In this document: positions 56,453-64,000 of the stretch, piece by piece
How the letters are laid out: each line of letters starts with the position of its first letter
Numbering within the stretch: the first letter of the stretch is position 1
Origin: Stutzerimonas stutzeri
GTDB taxonomy: Bacteria > Pseudomonadota > Gammaproteobacteria > Pseudomonadales > Pseudomonadaceae
NCBI RefSeq assembly: GCF_019090095.1
Contig: NZ_JAGQFP010000002.1
Location: 1,922,001 to 1,986,000, forward strand
Reading direction: 5' to 3'
DNA: 64,000 bases
The notes under the pieces: generated by a model
What the model was told of the DNA's origin: nothing
Database searches by the model: none
What the model saw: only the letters and a program-made list of their open reading frames with translations
Position numbers and translations under genes: made by a program

Positions 56453-56529
56453 GCACTCATAGCTCAGCTGGATAGAGTACTCGGCTACGAACCGAGCGGT
56501 CGGAGGTTCGAATCCTCCTGAGTGCGCCA
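56453..56529 (+). tRNA. tRNA-Arg (ACG), first copy
   Basis: The 77-base gene has GCACTCA/TGAGTGC acceptor arms, the anticodon loop CTACGAA (ACG) and encoded CCA. It is identical to the next tRNA. Confidence 0.97.
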
Positions 56530-56599
56530 CTTTAAGCGAGTCACCGAAAGGTAGCTCGTGGCTGTAACCAGCGGTGATCTGGTTTATCAAGCGCCACAT

Positions 56600-56676
56600 G
56601 CACTCATAGCTCAGCTGGATAGAGTACTCGGCTACGAACCGAGCGGTCGGAGGTTCGAATCCTCCTGAGTGCGCCA
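56600..56676 (+). tRNA. tRNA-Arg (ACG), second copy
   Basis: This gene is identical over its 77 bases to the tRNA at 56453-56529, including the anticodon loop CTACGAA. The two are separated by a 70-base spacer and probably lie in one precursor. Confidence 0.97.
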
Positions 56677-56682
56677 AACCTG

Positions 56683-56714
56683 AAAGGGCCTGCAGCGATG
56701 CAGGCCCTTTTTTC
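56683..56714 (+). terminator. intrinsic terminator of the csrA-tRNA block
   Basis: AAAGGGCCTGCA (56683-56694) pairs with TGCAGGCCCTTT (56699-56710) around a GCGA loop, then further T bases follow. It starts seven bases after the second tRNA-Arg. Confidence 0.92.
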
Positions 56715-56723
56715 GTTACTGGC

Positions 56724-57212
56724 TCAGCGTTTCCCGCGTACGCAGCCGTGCTCATCGAAACTGATGGTTCGTGTCCGGCCCTTGTCGGTGCTGTAGCGAT
56801 ATTGCACCTGTCCATTGCGGCTGGTGATGGAGTCGGGTGTCCCGAAGGTGCTTTCGATATCTGCGCGGGTCATCCCGGGGCGAATCTGCTGCCGCACCTT
56901 GGCGTTGCGTTTGGCACTTCCGGTGATGCGATTGCCGCAACCGTCTTCCGGCACGCCTACAACGGTGAGCTGATCTGCGGCCGTATGCTTTCGTGCATTT
57001 CGTGGCCTTGGTTTGGCCAGAGGAATCAAGCGGTCGGAGCTTGGCGTCGGATTCGTCACGTCCTGGCTAAGGGCTGCGTGATCGGGCGGGCAGCCCTGTC
57101 GAGTGAACGTGACATTGCCGGCCCCGTCCGTGCAGCGGTAAACATTCGCGGCGAGCGTCGGGGTGATGTTGAGCAGCAAGGCGCAGCTGCTCGCAATGAG
57201 TAGCTTGTGCAT
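56724..57212 (-). CDS. DUF4124-type secreted protein
   Basis: This 162-residue exported protein has signal peptide MHKLLIASSCALLLNITPTLA, then a DUF4124-like segment (ANVYRCTDGAGNVTFTRQGC). The C-terminal SmpA/BamE-like repeat RPGMTRADIESTFGTPDSI ... YRYSTDK follows. Such proteins are envelope-associated in pseudomonads, but no function is established. The ATG at 57212 has AAGGAGG upstream. It faces mgtE on the other strand. Confidence 0.8.
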   Translation of the reverse strand: MHKLLIASSCALLLNITPTLAANVYRCTDGAGNVTFTRQGCPPDHAALSQDVTNPTPSSDRLIPLAKPRPRNARKHTAADQLTVVGVPEDGCGNRITGSAKRNAKVRQQIRPGMTRADIESTFGTPDSITSRNGQVQYRYSTDKGRTRTISFDEHGCVRGKR

Positions 57213-57526
57213 GGTCGTCCTCCTTGACGAATGAGCGACGAAGCCTAGCCAACATTTTCTTCGTACGCAGTCGTGTCTTCTCGTAACGTGAATGCGTCGA
57301 CAATGAGAGCCCGCATGTTCGCGGCGACAGTGATGCAAGCAGTTGTATTAGCTGCATTTCATGGGTCGGCTCAGCGGCTGCAGTGGTATTATCGCGTGAT
57401 CCGCCCTCAGGGCTTGTGGATCCCATTCATGGATTTGCCCAGTAGTCGAACAACGCTTTCGTTTGCCAATCACGTATCGAATGATTGATCCCCTGGCGCG
57501 CTCCGACCGCTGGGGTGGAGTGCGCC
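57213..57526. other. gap between divergent genes, no gene seen
   Basis: This 314-base stretch lies between the divergent DUF4124 and mgtE genes, so it must hold both promoters. I find no convincing ORF, strong inverted repeat or riboswitch in it. In particular, no recognisable Mg2+-sensing RNA motif is evident by eye. Confidence 0.5.
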
Positions 57527-58975
57527 ATGACTGAAGTAGAAGCAAAGAAGCCGCAGGAAAGTCTCCAGGAGCGCCTGGCGCAAGTCGTTGACTTACTTCA
57601 GCGCCACAGGCTCGTGGAGGACCTGGCGCATAGGCAAACGCAGGAAGGCCAGCAGCAGGAAATAATCGACAACCTGGTGCATCGCCAGAATCTTGTCGAG
57701 CTGCAACGCAAGCTTGAAGCGCTTCACCCTGCCGACATCGCGCATATCCTCGAAGCCTTGCCACTCGACGATCGCCTGACGGTATGGCAGTTGGTCAAGT
57801 CAGACCGTGATGGCGATATTCTGCTTGAGGTGTCTGACGCCGTTCGCGAGACACTGATCGCCGATATGGACGATCACGAGTTGCTTGCGGCAGCCAAGGA
57901 AATGGACGCCGACGAGCTGGCTGACCTTGCCGCCGAGCTTCCCCGCGACGTCGTACACGAACTCATGGAAACCCTCGATGCGCAGCAGCGCGAGCGTGTT
58001 CGCTCGGCGCTGTCGTACGAGGAGGACCAGGTCGGGGCGCTGATGGATTTCGAGATGGTCACCATCCGCGAGGATGTGAGCCTCGAAGTCGTGTTGCGCT
58101 ACCTGCGGCGCTTGAAGGAGCTGCCGGGGCATACCGACAAGCTGTTTGTGGTCGATTATGACGGCGTGCTGAAAGGCGTGCTGCCGATCAAGCGCTTGCT
58201 GGTCAACGACCCGGAACGGCACGTCTCCGAAGTGATGGCCAGCGATCCGGTGACCTTCCATCCGGATGAAGATGCCTACGAGGCGGCTCAAGCCTTCGAA
58301 CGCTATGACCTGGTTTCGACCCCGGTTGTGGATAAAGGCGGCAAGCTCATTGGGCGTCTGACCATCGACGAGATGGTCGACCTCATTCGAGAGGAAAGCG
58401 AAAGCGAAGTGCTCAACATGGCTGGTTTGCGCGAGGAGGAAGATATCTTCGCGTCGGTCTGGAAGTCACTGCGCAACCGCTGGGCCTGGCTGGCGGTCAA
58501 TCTCGTCACCGCCTTTATCGCCTCCAGGGTGATCGGTCTGTTCGACGGCTCGATCGAGAAGCTGGTGGCACTGGCCGCATTGATGCCCATCGTTGCGGGT
58601 ATCGGCGGTAATTCGGGTAATCAGACCATTACCATGATCGTCCGGGCAATGGCGCTGGACCAGCTGGGCACCGGCAACAGTTCACGTCTGCTACGCAAGG
58701 AGGCGGGTGTCGGCATGCTCAATGGCCTGATCTGGGGTGGCGTGATCGGCATTGTCGTGTACTGGTTGTATGGCAGTTGGTCGTTGGGCATCGTAATGAC
58801 CGCCGCGATGACCCTTAATCTGCTTCTGGCAGCCTTGATGGGCGTGCTGATCCCGGTGACGCTTGCGCGAATGGGGCGCGACCCGGCGCTCGGTTCCAGT
58901 GTCATGATCACGGCTGTAACCGATAGCGGGGGGTTCTTCATTTTCCTGGGACTGGCGACACTTTTCCTGCTCTGA
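57527..58975 (+). CDS. mgtE: magnesium transporter MgtE
   Basis: MgtE is a Mg2+ channel in the inner membrane. The 482-residue protein has an N-terminal superhelical domain (LHPADIAHILEALPLDDRLTVWQL). A CBS pair follows at about 175-310 (VMASDPVTFHPDEDAYEA). The C-terminal membrane domain has five segments and the pore motif PIVAGIGGNSGNQT. The ATG at 57527 is the likely start, though a Shine-Dalgarno is weak. Length and layout are complete. Confidence 0.93.
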   Translation: MTEVEAKKPQESLQERLAQVVDLLQRHRLVEDLAHRQTQEGQQQEIIDNLVHRQNLVELQRKLEALHPADIAHILEALPLDDRLTVWQLVKSDRDGDILLEVSDAVRETLIADMDDHELLAAAKEMDADELADLAAELPRDVVHELMETLDAQQRERVRSALSYEEDQVGALMDFEMVTIREDVSLEVVLRYLRRLKELPGHTDKLFVVDYDGVLKGVLPIKRLLVNDPERHVSEVMASDPVTFHPDEDAYEAAQAFERYDLVSTPVVDKGGKLIGRLTIDEMVDLIREESESEVLNMAGLREEEDIFASVWKSLRNRWAWLAVNLVTAFIASRVIGLFDGSIEKLVALAALMPIVAGIGGNSGNQTITMIVRAMALDQLGTGNSSRLLRKEAGVGMLNGLIWGGVIGIVVYWLYGSWSLGIVMTAAMTLNLLLAALMGVLIPVTLARMGRDPALGSSVMITAVTDSGGFFIFLGLATLFLL

Positions 58976-59113
58976 TTCCCTGCCGGCTGCGGCTGTATGG
59001 CGTTTGCCTTGCGTCGCGCATTCGGGCTACTGTTCGCGGGTTTCGCTCTGGCGAAGCCCTGAACCGTGCACATAACAGGCGGCCCGAGCTGCTGATTTGA
59101 TAGGGAATCCCTG

Positions 59114-59362
59114 ATGACCCCCAGCGAACTCCTACTCGAAGGCGTCGAACTTATGCTGTTCGGCCTAGGTTCTGTCTTCGTCTTCCTCGTGTTGTTGATT
59201 GTCTGCATCCGCCTGATGTCGTTCTTGATCGGTCACCTCGACGGCGGACCGACCCTGCCTGCCCCCGCTAAGCCGGCCGCCGCCACAGCGGACATGGATG
59301 CCGACCTTTTCGCAGCCATCCAGGCTGCCATTCATCAGCACCGCGCTCGTCGCGGTCGATAA
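59114..59362 (+). CDS. oadG: oxaloacetate decarboxylase gamma subunit
   Basis: OadG is a small membrane subunit that supports assembly of the sodium-pumping decarboxylase. The 82-residue protein has one hydrophobic segment ([21 protein letters not shown]), then an Ala/Pro-rich linker ([11 protein letters not shown]) and a C-terminal cytoplasmic helix. It lies 19 bases ahead of oadA. Confidence 0.9.
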   Translation: MTPSELLLEGVELMLFGLGSVFVFLVLLIVCIRLMSFLIGHLDGGPTLPAPAKPAAATADMDADLFAAIQAAIHQHRARRGR

Positions 59363-59381
59363 GAACAGGGAGTTCCTCCAC

Positions 59382-61160
59382 ATGACTTCAGCCAAACAGC
59401 CACTCGGCATCACCGATGTGGTGCTTCGTGATGCGCATCAATCCATTCTTGCCACCCGGGTTCGCCTCGAAGACATGCTGCCGATCGCTGGCAAGCTCGA
59501 CCGGGTGGGCTTCTGGTCGGTCGAATCCTGGGGTGGCGCCACCTTCGATGCGTGCATTCGCTACCTCGGCGAAGACCCTTGGGAGCGCATTCGCGAGCTG
59601 AAGAAAGCGATGCCCAATACCCGCCAGCAGATGTTGCTGCGCGGCCAGAACCTGTTGGGCTACCGGCATTATGCGGACGACGTGGTAGAGAAGTTCGTCG
59701 AGCGTGCCGCCATCAACGGCGTAGATGTATTCCGGGTGTTCGATGCGATGAACGATCCGCGCAACCTGGAGACTGCACTGCGTGCCGTCAAGCTTCAGGG
59801 TAAGCATGCGCAGGGCACCATCTCCTATACGACAAGCCCCGTGCATAGCCTGGACATGTGGGTCGACCTGGCCAAGCAGATCGAGGACATGGGTGCCGAC
59901 TCGGTGGCAATCAAGGACATGGCCGGCATCCTGACGCCTTACCGGGCATACGAGCTTGTCTCACGCCTGAAAGCGAGCCTGTCGATTCCGATCCATATGC
60001 AGTGTCATGCCACGGCGGGCCTGTCCACCGCCGCCATTCTCAAGGCGGTCGAGGCGGGCATCGATAACGTCGACACCGCCATTTCGTCGCTCTCGATGAC
60101 CTATGGCCATTCGCCGACTGAGTCGGTGGTGGCGATTTTCCAGGGTACCGAGCGTGACACCGGGCTCGATCTGGAGCTTCTGGAAGAGGTAGCGGCGTAT
60201 TTCCGCGAGGTGCGCAAGAAATACGCGAAGTTCGAAGGCACGCTCAAGGGCGTCGATTCGCGCATTCTCGTGGCGCAGGTGCCTGGAGGCATGCTGACCA
60301 ATATGGAAGGCCAGCTCAAGGAGCAGGGCGCACTCGACAAGTTCGATCAGGTGCTGGCTGAGATCCCTCGTGTCCGAGAAGACCTCGGCTTCATTCCGCT
60401 GGTAACGCCAACTTCGCAAATCGTCGGTACACAAGCGGTGATCAACGTCCTTACCGGCGAGCGCTACAAGTCCATCACCAAGGAAACGGCCGGCATCCTG
60501 AAGGGCGAATACGGCAGCGCGCCGGCGCCGTTCAACGCTGAACTCCAGCAGCGCGTGCTTGATGGCGCCGAGGTCATTACCTGTCGTCCCGCCGATCTGC
60601 TGCAGCCAGAGATGGACAAGCTGACAGCCGAGCTGAAGGGACTGGCGCAGAGCAAGAACATCAAGCTGGCCCAGGACGAGATCGATGATGTCCTGACGTA
60701 CGCCCTTTTTCCCCAGATCGGCCTTAAGTTCCTCGAGAACCGCGGCAATCCCGCGGCCTTCGAGCCGGTACCGAGCGGTGACGTACCGGCGCCACGCGAG
60801 CCGGGTGTCGCCGAGGTCTACACCGTCGAGGTCAACGGCAAGTCATTTGTCGTACAGGTCAACGAGGGGGGAGACATCGAAGGGCTCAAGCCGATCGGTG
60901 CAGCTTCAGGAGCGGGCGCTACGATGCCTGCACCGGCCGCCGGCACGGGTGAGTCTCAGCCGGCGCCTCTGGCCGGCAACATCTTCAAGGTGCTCGTGCA
61001 GCCCGGTCAGCTGGTGCAGGAAGGTGATCTGGTCATCATCCTGGAAGCGATGAAGATGGAAACCGAAATTCGTGCGTTCAAGGCCGGCACCGTATCGGCT
61101 GTAGGTGTCAAGGTCGGCGATGCGGTGGCCGTAGGCGACAGCCTGCTGACCATCGCCTAA
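59382..61160 (+). CDS. oadA: oxaloacetate decarboxylase alpha subunit
   Basis: OadA carries the carboxyltransferase and the biotin carrier. The 592-residue protein has the TIM-barrel metal site [25 protein letters not shown], and a C-terminal biotinyl domain with the lysine in EAMKMETE. An Ala/Pro-rich linker (about 490-525) joins the two. The flanking oadG and oadB make a Na+ pump more likely than a cytosolic pyruvate carboxylase subunit. The ATG has AGGGAG about 10 bases ahead. Confidence 0.95.
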   Translation: MTSAKQPLGITDVVLRDAHQSILATRVRLEDMLPIAGKLDRVGFWSVESWGGATFDACIRYLGEDPWERIRELKKAMPNTRQQMLLRGQNLLGYRHYADDVVEKFVERAAINGVDVFRVFDAMNDPRNLETALRAVKLQGKHAQGTISYTTSPVHSLDMWVDLAKQIEDMGADSVAIKDMAGILTPYRAYELVSRLKASLSIPIHMQCHATAGLSTAAILKAVEAGIDNVDTAISSLSMTYGHSPTESVVAIFQGTERDTGLDLELLEEVAAYFREVRKKYAKFEGTLKGVDSRILVAQVPGGMLTNMEGQLKEQGALDKFDQVLAEIPRVREDLGFIPLVTPTSQIVGTQAVINVLTGERYKSITKETAGILKGEYGSAPAPFNAELQQRVLDGAEVITCRPADLLQPEMDKLTAELKGLAQSKNIKLAQDEIDDVLTYALFPQIGLKFLENRGNPAAFEPVPSGDVPAPREPGVAEVYTVEVNGKSFVVQVNEGGDIEGLKPIGAASGAGATMPAPAAGTGESQPAPLAGNIFKVLVQPGQLVQEGDLVIILEAMKMETEIRAFKAGTVSAVGVKVGDAVAVGDSLLTIA

Positions 61161-61170
61161 GGAGAGCTGC

Positions 61171-62307
61171 ATGGATAAGTTGCTCAAGCTCTGGCAGAGC
61201 ACAGGCCTGTATCACCTGGAGCTCGGTCAGTTGTTCATGATCGTGGTATGTCTGGCGTTGATCTTCCTGGCCATACGCAAGGGATTCGAACCCTTGCTGC
61301 TGATCCCGATCGGATTCGGCGGTCTGCTTGCCAATATTCCCGTAGCCAACATGGCCGAGGGCGCTGGCATCCTGCACCTGTTCTATGAGGTCGGGCTGCC
61401 GACCAGTGTGTTCCCGTTGTTGATCTTCATGGGTGTGGGTGCCATGACGGACTTCGGGCCGATGCTGGCCAACCCCAAGACGCTGTTGCTTGGCGCTGCG
61501 GCGCAGTTCGGTATTTTTGCTACCTTGCTTGGCGCCTTGGGGTTGGCCGCGATGGGCGTTCCCGGTATGGCGTTCACGCTGCGTGAGGCGGCTTCGATCG
61601 CGATCATCGGCGGAGCTGACGGCCCGACATCCATCTTCGTGACCGCGAAACTGGCGCCGCATCTGCTTGGCCCCATTGCCGTGGCCGCCTATTCGTACAT
61701 GGCGCTGGTGCCGTTGATTCAGCCGCCGATCATGCGTGCGCTGACGACCAAGGAAGAGCGCGCCATCGTCATGACGCAGTTACGCCATGTGAGCCAGGCG
61801 GAAAAGATCGTTTTCCCGCTCATGCTCGCGCTGTTGATCGGCATGCTGTTGCCTGACGCTGCGCCCCTGGTCGGCATGTTTGCCTTCGGCAACCTGCTGC
61901 GCGAGTGTGGCGTGGTCGATCGCCTGGCCGATACCTCGCGCAACGCGCTGATCAACATCGTCACGATTGCGCTGGGTCTCACGGTCGGCTCGAAGCTGTC
62001 TGCCGAAGCGTTTCTGCAGTTGAAGACGCTGGGTATTCTTCTGCTGGGCATGGTTGCCTTCTGCTGCGGTACCGCCGCTGGCGTGCTCATGGCCAAGGTA
62101 ATGAACGTGTTCAGTTCGAACAAGATCAACCCCTTGATCGGATCGGCAGGTGTATCGGCCGTGCCCATGGCAGCGCGTGTTTCGAACAAGGTCGGGCTGG
62201 AGGCGAATCCGCATAACTTCCTGCTCATGCACGCCATGGGGCCGAACGTGGCCGGGGTGATCGGCTCGGCGGTCGCTGCAGGTATCTTGCTGAGCTTCGT
62301 CGGTTAG
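61171..62307 (+). CDS. oadB: oxaloacetate decarboxylase beta subunit
   Basis: OadB decarboxylates carboxybiotin and moves Na+ across the inner membrane. The 378-residue protein has many hydrophobic segments, the [13 protein letters not shown] catalytic Asp motif and the C-terminal [23 protein letters not shown]. The length is the shorter type of the family. It is followed closely by a terminator. Confidence 0.93.
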   Translation: MDKLLKLWQSTGLYHLELGQLFMIVVCLALIFLAIRKGFEPLLLIPIGFGGLLANIPVANMAEGAGILHLFYEVGLPTSVFPLLIFMGVGAMTDFGPMLANPKTLLLGAAAQFGIFATLLGALGLAAMGVPGMAFTLREAASIAIIGGADGPTSIFVTAKLAPHLLGPIAVAAYSYMALVPLIQPPIMRALTTKEERAIVMTQLRHVSQAEKIVFPLMLALLIGMLLPDAAPLVGMFAFGNLLRECGVVDRLADTSRNALINIVTIALGLTVGSKLSAEAFLQLKTLGILLLGMVAFCCGTAAGVLMAKVMNVFSSNKINPLIGSAGVSAVPMAARVSNKVGLEANPHNFLLMHAMGPNVAGVIGSAVAAGILLSFVG

Positions 62308-62327
62308 AGCGCTGGTCGGCGGTAAGG

Positions 62328-62357
62328 ACGCCCGCATCGATGAGATGCGGGCGTTTC
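62328..62357 (+). terminator. terminator of oadGAB
   Basis: CGCCCGCATC (62329-62338) and GATGCGGGCG (62344-62353) form a perfect 10-base-pair stem around a 5-base loop, followed by TTT. It starts 20 bases past the oadB stop. Confidence 0.75.
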
Positions 62358-62432
62358 AAGATAGCCAGCTCGGGGCTAGTGACTTCGCGGGGCCGTAGCG
62401 GGGTAGATGGCTGCGTCTAGGGGTGGCTGAAC

Positions 62433-62465
62433 GACCAACGCCCCGACTGTGTCGAGGCGTTGGTC
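62433..62465 (-). terminator. probable terminator of amrZ
   Basis: ACCAACGCC and GGCGTTGGT pair around an inner CGAC/GTCG stem, making a hairpin 24 bases past the amrZ stop. The U-tract on the minus strand is poor. Confidence 0.45.
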
Positions 62466-62489
62466 CTATTCTGCAAGCGTCTAGAAGCG

Positions 62490-62816
62490 TCAGTCTTCTT
62501 CTTTTGCCGCTTCCGTATCCTGTGCGATCAACGCTATCAGAGCATTCTGCTGGCGATGGGCGAGCTGGCGGAAGCGCTGCAGCAATTCACGTTCGTGAAG
62601 GGTCAGTTCCGGGCTGTCCAGGCGCATGGTCGAGTCGTCATCGAGTGCGCCCTCTTGAAGCAGGCTCTGCTCCAGGCGAGCAATGATTTCAGAGTTCATG
62701 CTGCGATGATGATTGCGTGCAACTTCAGCGATACGCTCACGCATTCCGTCTGGTAGCCGAACCACGAATTTGTCAGCCGTGCGGCTGGAGTAAACTGCCT
62801 GCTTCATAGGGCGCAT
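62490..62816 (-). CDS. amrZ: ribbon-helix-helix regulator AmrZ (AlgZ)
   Basis: This 108-residue Arc-family DNA-binding protein closely matches AmrZ of pseudomonads: MRPMKQ ... [49 protein letters not shown]. AmrZ controls alginate, motility, c-di-GMP and biofilm in Pseudomonas. The basic N-terminal arm and the RHH core are complete. It reads towards oadB and is the only clear global regulator at this end of the window besides csrA. Confidence 0.92.
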   Translation of the reverse strand: MRPMKQAVYSSRTADKFVVRLPDGMRERIAEVARNHHRSMNSEIIARLEQSLLQEGALDDDSTMRLDSPELTLHERELLQRFRQLAHRQQNALIALIAQDTEAAKEED

Positions 62817-63032
62817 ATTAAACCGGTTAGTCAGGTGGGCGATGGTGGCTTATTGCCGTTCTAGTCACCGGTCAGACACCAAACAGCACTAGCTGTTCCA
62901 CGACCCGTGAAAAAGATGCAAGACGGCTTAATGACGCCAATTATACGACGATTAAAGGCCGCGTAAAGCGCTGCGTGGTGGCATTTAGCCTTTACTGTGA
63001 CCTGCCGCCGATCTACACCAGAAAAAGCGCGC

Positions 63033-63215
63033 TCATCGCAGGATCGGGTCGAATTTGATGCGCCGCCCCATCACCAGCGAGACGAGGAAAAGCGTGCTGA
63101 ACAGCGCCGTGCCGCATTCGGCGACGGCTTCCCATGTCTCTGTCAGCTCTGCACCAAAACTCAACGTGCCACAGGCGACACTGAGCATCACGAACAGGTA
63201 ACCATAGATAGACAT
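63033..63215 (-). CDS. small membrane protein (60 aa), unrecognised
   Basis: A predicted 60-residue protein starts with a hydrophobic segment (MSIYGYLFVMLSVACGTLSFG), has a short acidic link, and then a second hydrophobic segment (ALFSTLFLVSLVMG) and a basic tail (RRIKFDPILR). GGAG lies about 8 bases before the ATG. It looks like a two-helix inner-membrane hairpin. I recognise no family. Confidence 0.55.
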   Translation of the reverse strand: MSIYGYLFVMLSVACGTLSFGAELTETWEAVAECGTALFSTLFLVSLVMGRRIKFDPILR

Positions 63216-63254
63216 TTGGTTTCTCCGCTGAAGTTATGGTTACAACGCTGGGCG

Positions 63255-63455
63255 TCAGAATACCCAGCGCTTGGCTTGTGCTGGTCGGGTTATTTCACTA
63301 CTGATGGTCTGTGCCTGTACCGCAAGCGGTTGGGCAGCGACCTGATGGGCGCTCGCAGGCGGAGTAGGGGAGATTGTTGTGTTCATGTTGTCCGGCAGCT
63401 GTGAGGCAATCGCTGCCAGAACCGCAGTACTGAATAGGTAGGCCGGGCGTAACAT
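63255..63455 (-). CDS. small secreted protein (66 aa), unrecognised
   Basis: A 66-residue product starts at ATG 63455 with AAGGAGA upstream. Its N-terminus (MLRPAYLFSTAVLAAIASQ) resembles a signal peptide, and the rest is Pro/Ala/Thr/Gln-rich with no domain. The low complexity makes it uncertain, but the ribosome site is strong. It may be an exported peptide or a spurious frame. Confidence 0.4.
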   Translation of the reverse strand: MLRPAYLFSTAVLAAIASQLPDNMNTTISPTPPASAHQVAAQPLAVQAQTISSEITRPAQAKRWVF

Positions 63456-63707
63456 GAGCGTCTCCTTCGCATGATTTGTCAGAAGACTTAAGCATTCCGC
63501 ATGCCAATTTTTTGAAAACAAAAATGCTTTATAATCAATGACTTACGCTTTTGTCGAATACTCCGTTCGTGCGCAATGCCTGATTGTATATTTTAGATTC
63601 GTGCAAAATGCATTGCTTGCGCGAGCGTTCAAGCCGATGGGCGGAGGCCCAGGTCGAAGCGGCATGACAAATAGGCCAAGGCTCGCTAACATGCTGCCGC
63701 CTCATGC

Positions 63708-63784
63708 GTCCCAGTAGCTCAATTGGATAGAGCATCCCCCTCCTAAGGGGAAGGTTGTGAGTTCGAACCTCGCCTGGGACGCCA
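63708..63784 (+). tRNA. tRNA-Arg (CCT)
   Basis: The acceptor pair GTCCCAG/CTGGGAC, anticodon loop CTCCTAA (CCT) and encoded CCA identify the tRNA that reads AGG. Such tRNA genes are frequent integration targets for genomic islands. No integrase is visible in the 216 bases that remain to the edge. Confidence 0.95.
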
Positions 63785-64000
63785 TCTATTCGCTGTCGCA
63801 GAGTGGCTGCCATTGGCACGCGGCCAGTCTCCGGCCGTTTCGCGTGCTAGCGAAAGCCGTTCACGTTGGTCAGACAGTGATGGGCGAAGCGCAATGGCTT
63901 CGCGAGACTCTTGCGGGGCGTATCAGCTAAAACGATCGCCTGCCTGATCGCGTCGTGCTTCCCGCTGCAGCTGATAAACGAATCGCTCGATCTGTCGTTG

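Overview
The window is high-GC chromosomal DNA whose gene content and order fit the Pseudomonadaceae, most likely the Pseudomonas stutzeri (Stutzerimonas) group. The evidence is a periplasmic nitrate reductase operon in the napEDABC order, the Pseudomonas-style btuB-cobO-cobB-bluB-cobD-cobC-cobQ-cobU-cobT-cobC-cobS cobalamin block, the csrA/tRNA-Ser/tRNA-Arg block after alaS-lysC, and an AmrZ-type Arc/MetJ regulator of typical length. The species assignment is inference; no rRNA is present.

Layout. 1-9.7 kb: the distal half of an MSHA-type type IV pilus cluster, all on the plus strand (mshE end, mshG, two major-type pilins, mshC, mshD, mshO, mshP, mshQ), closed by a strong terminator. 10-12 kb: a META lipoprotein, a cysteine-motif protein and a secreted dienelactone hydrolase, all on the minus strand, with repeat-bearing gaps. 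12.2-16.3 kb: napEDABC (minus), headed by an FNR/ANR-like site. 16.6-20.6 kb: an MFS exporter, SprT protein, two Yip1-family membrane proteins and a DnaJ-related protein. 20.7-28.7 kb: ttcA, a DAHP synthase behind an aromatic leader-peptide attenuator, Tag glycosylase, sirtuin, two NlpC/P60 lipoproteins, an HNH protein, NhaD and a phosphoesterase.

28.9-40.7 kb: a cobalamin riboswitch controls a TTG-started btuB, followed by an unnamed membrane protein and ten largely overlapping cobalamin genes. These cover corrinoid adenosylation, late amidation, aminopropanol attachment, lower-ligand synthesis and nucleotide loop assembly; no corrin-ring genes are present. 40.7-44.1 kb: modEABC for molybdate uptake with a ModE-type palindrome, converging on cobS. 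Molybdate uptake plausibly supports NapA, a molybdoenzyme encoded in the same window. 44.2-51.6 kb: glutathione peroxidase, FadL porin, sulfurtransferase, RNase D, YcgL, YcgN, a secreted HExxH protein and threonine aldolase. 51.8-56.7 kb: alaS, lysC, csrA, tRNA-Ser and two identical tRNA-Arg. 56.7-64 kb: a DUF4124 protein, mgtE, oadGAB, amrZ, two small ORFs and tRNA-Arg(CCT).

The most interesting signal is upstream of the DAHP synthase. One 42-codon ORF carries the run YYFGYWF before a perfect intrinsic terminator. A second, 33-codon aromatic-rich ORF with its own Shine-Dalgarno lies after the terminator and just before the enzyme. This looks like a tandem leader-peptide attenuator sensing Tyr/Phe/Trp. 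Other notable points are an anti-Shine-Dalgarno that defines the btuB riboswitch output, a long-range RNA stem spanning the mshA-mshC gap, and a pilin gene with a base composition unlike its neighbours.
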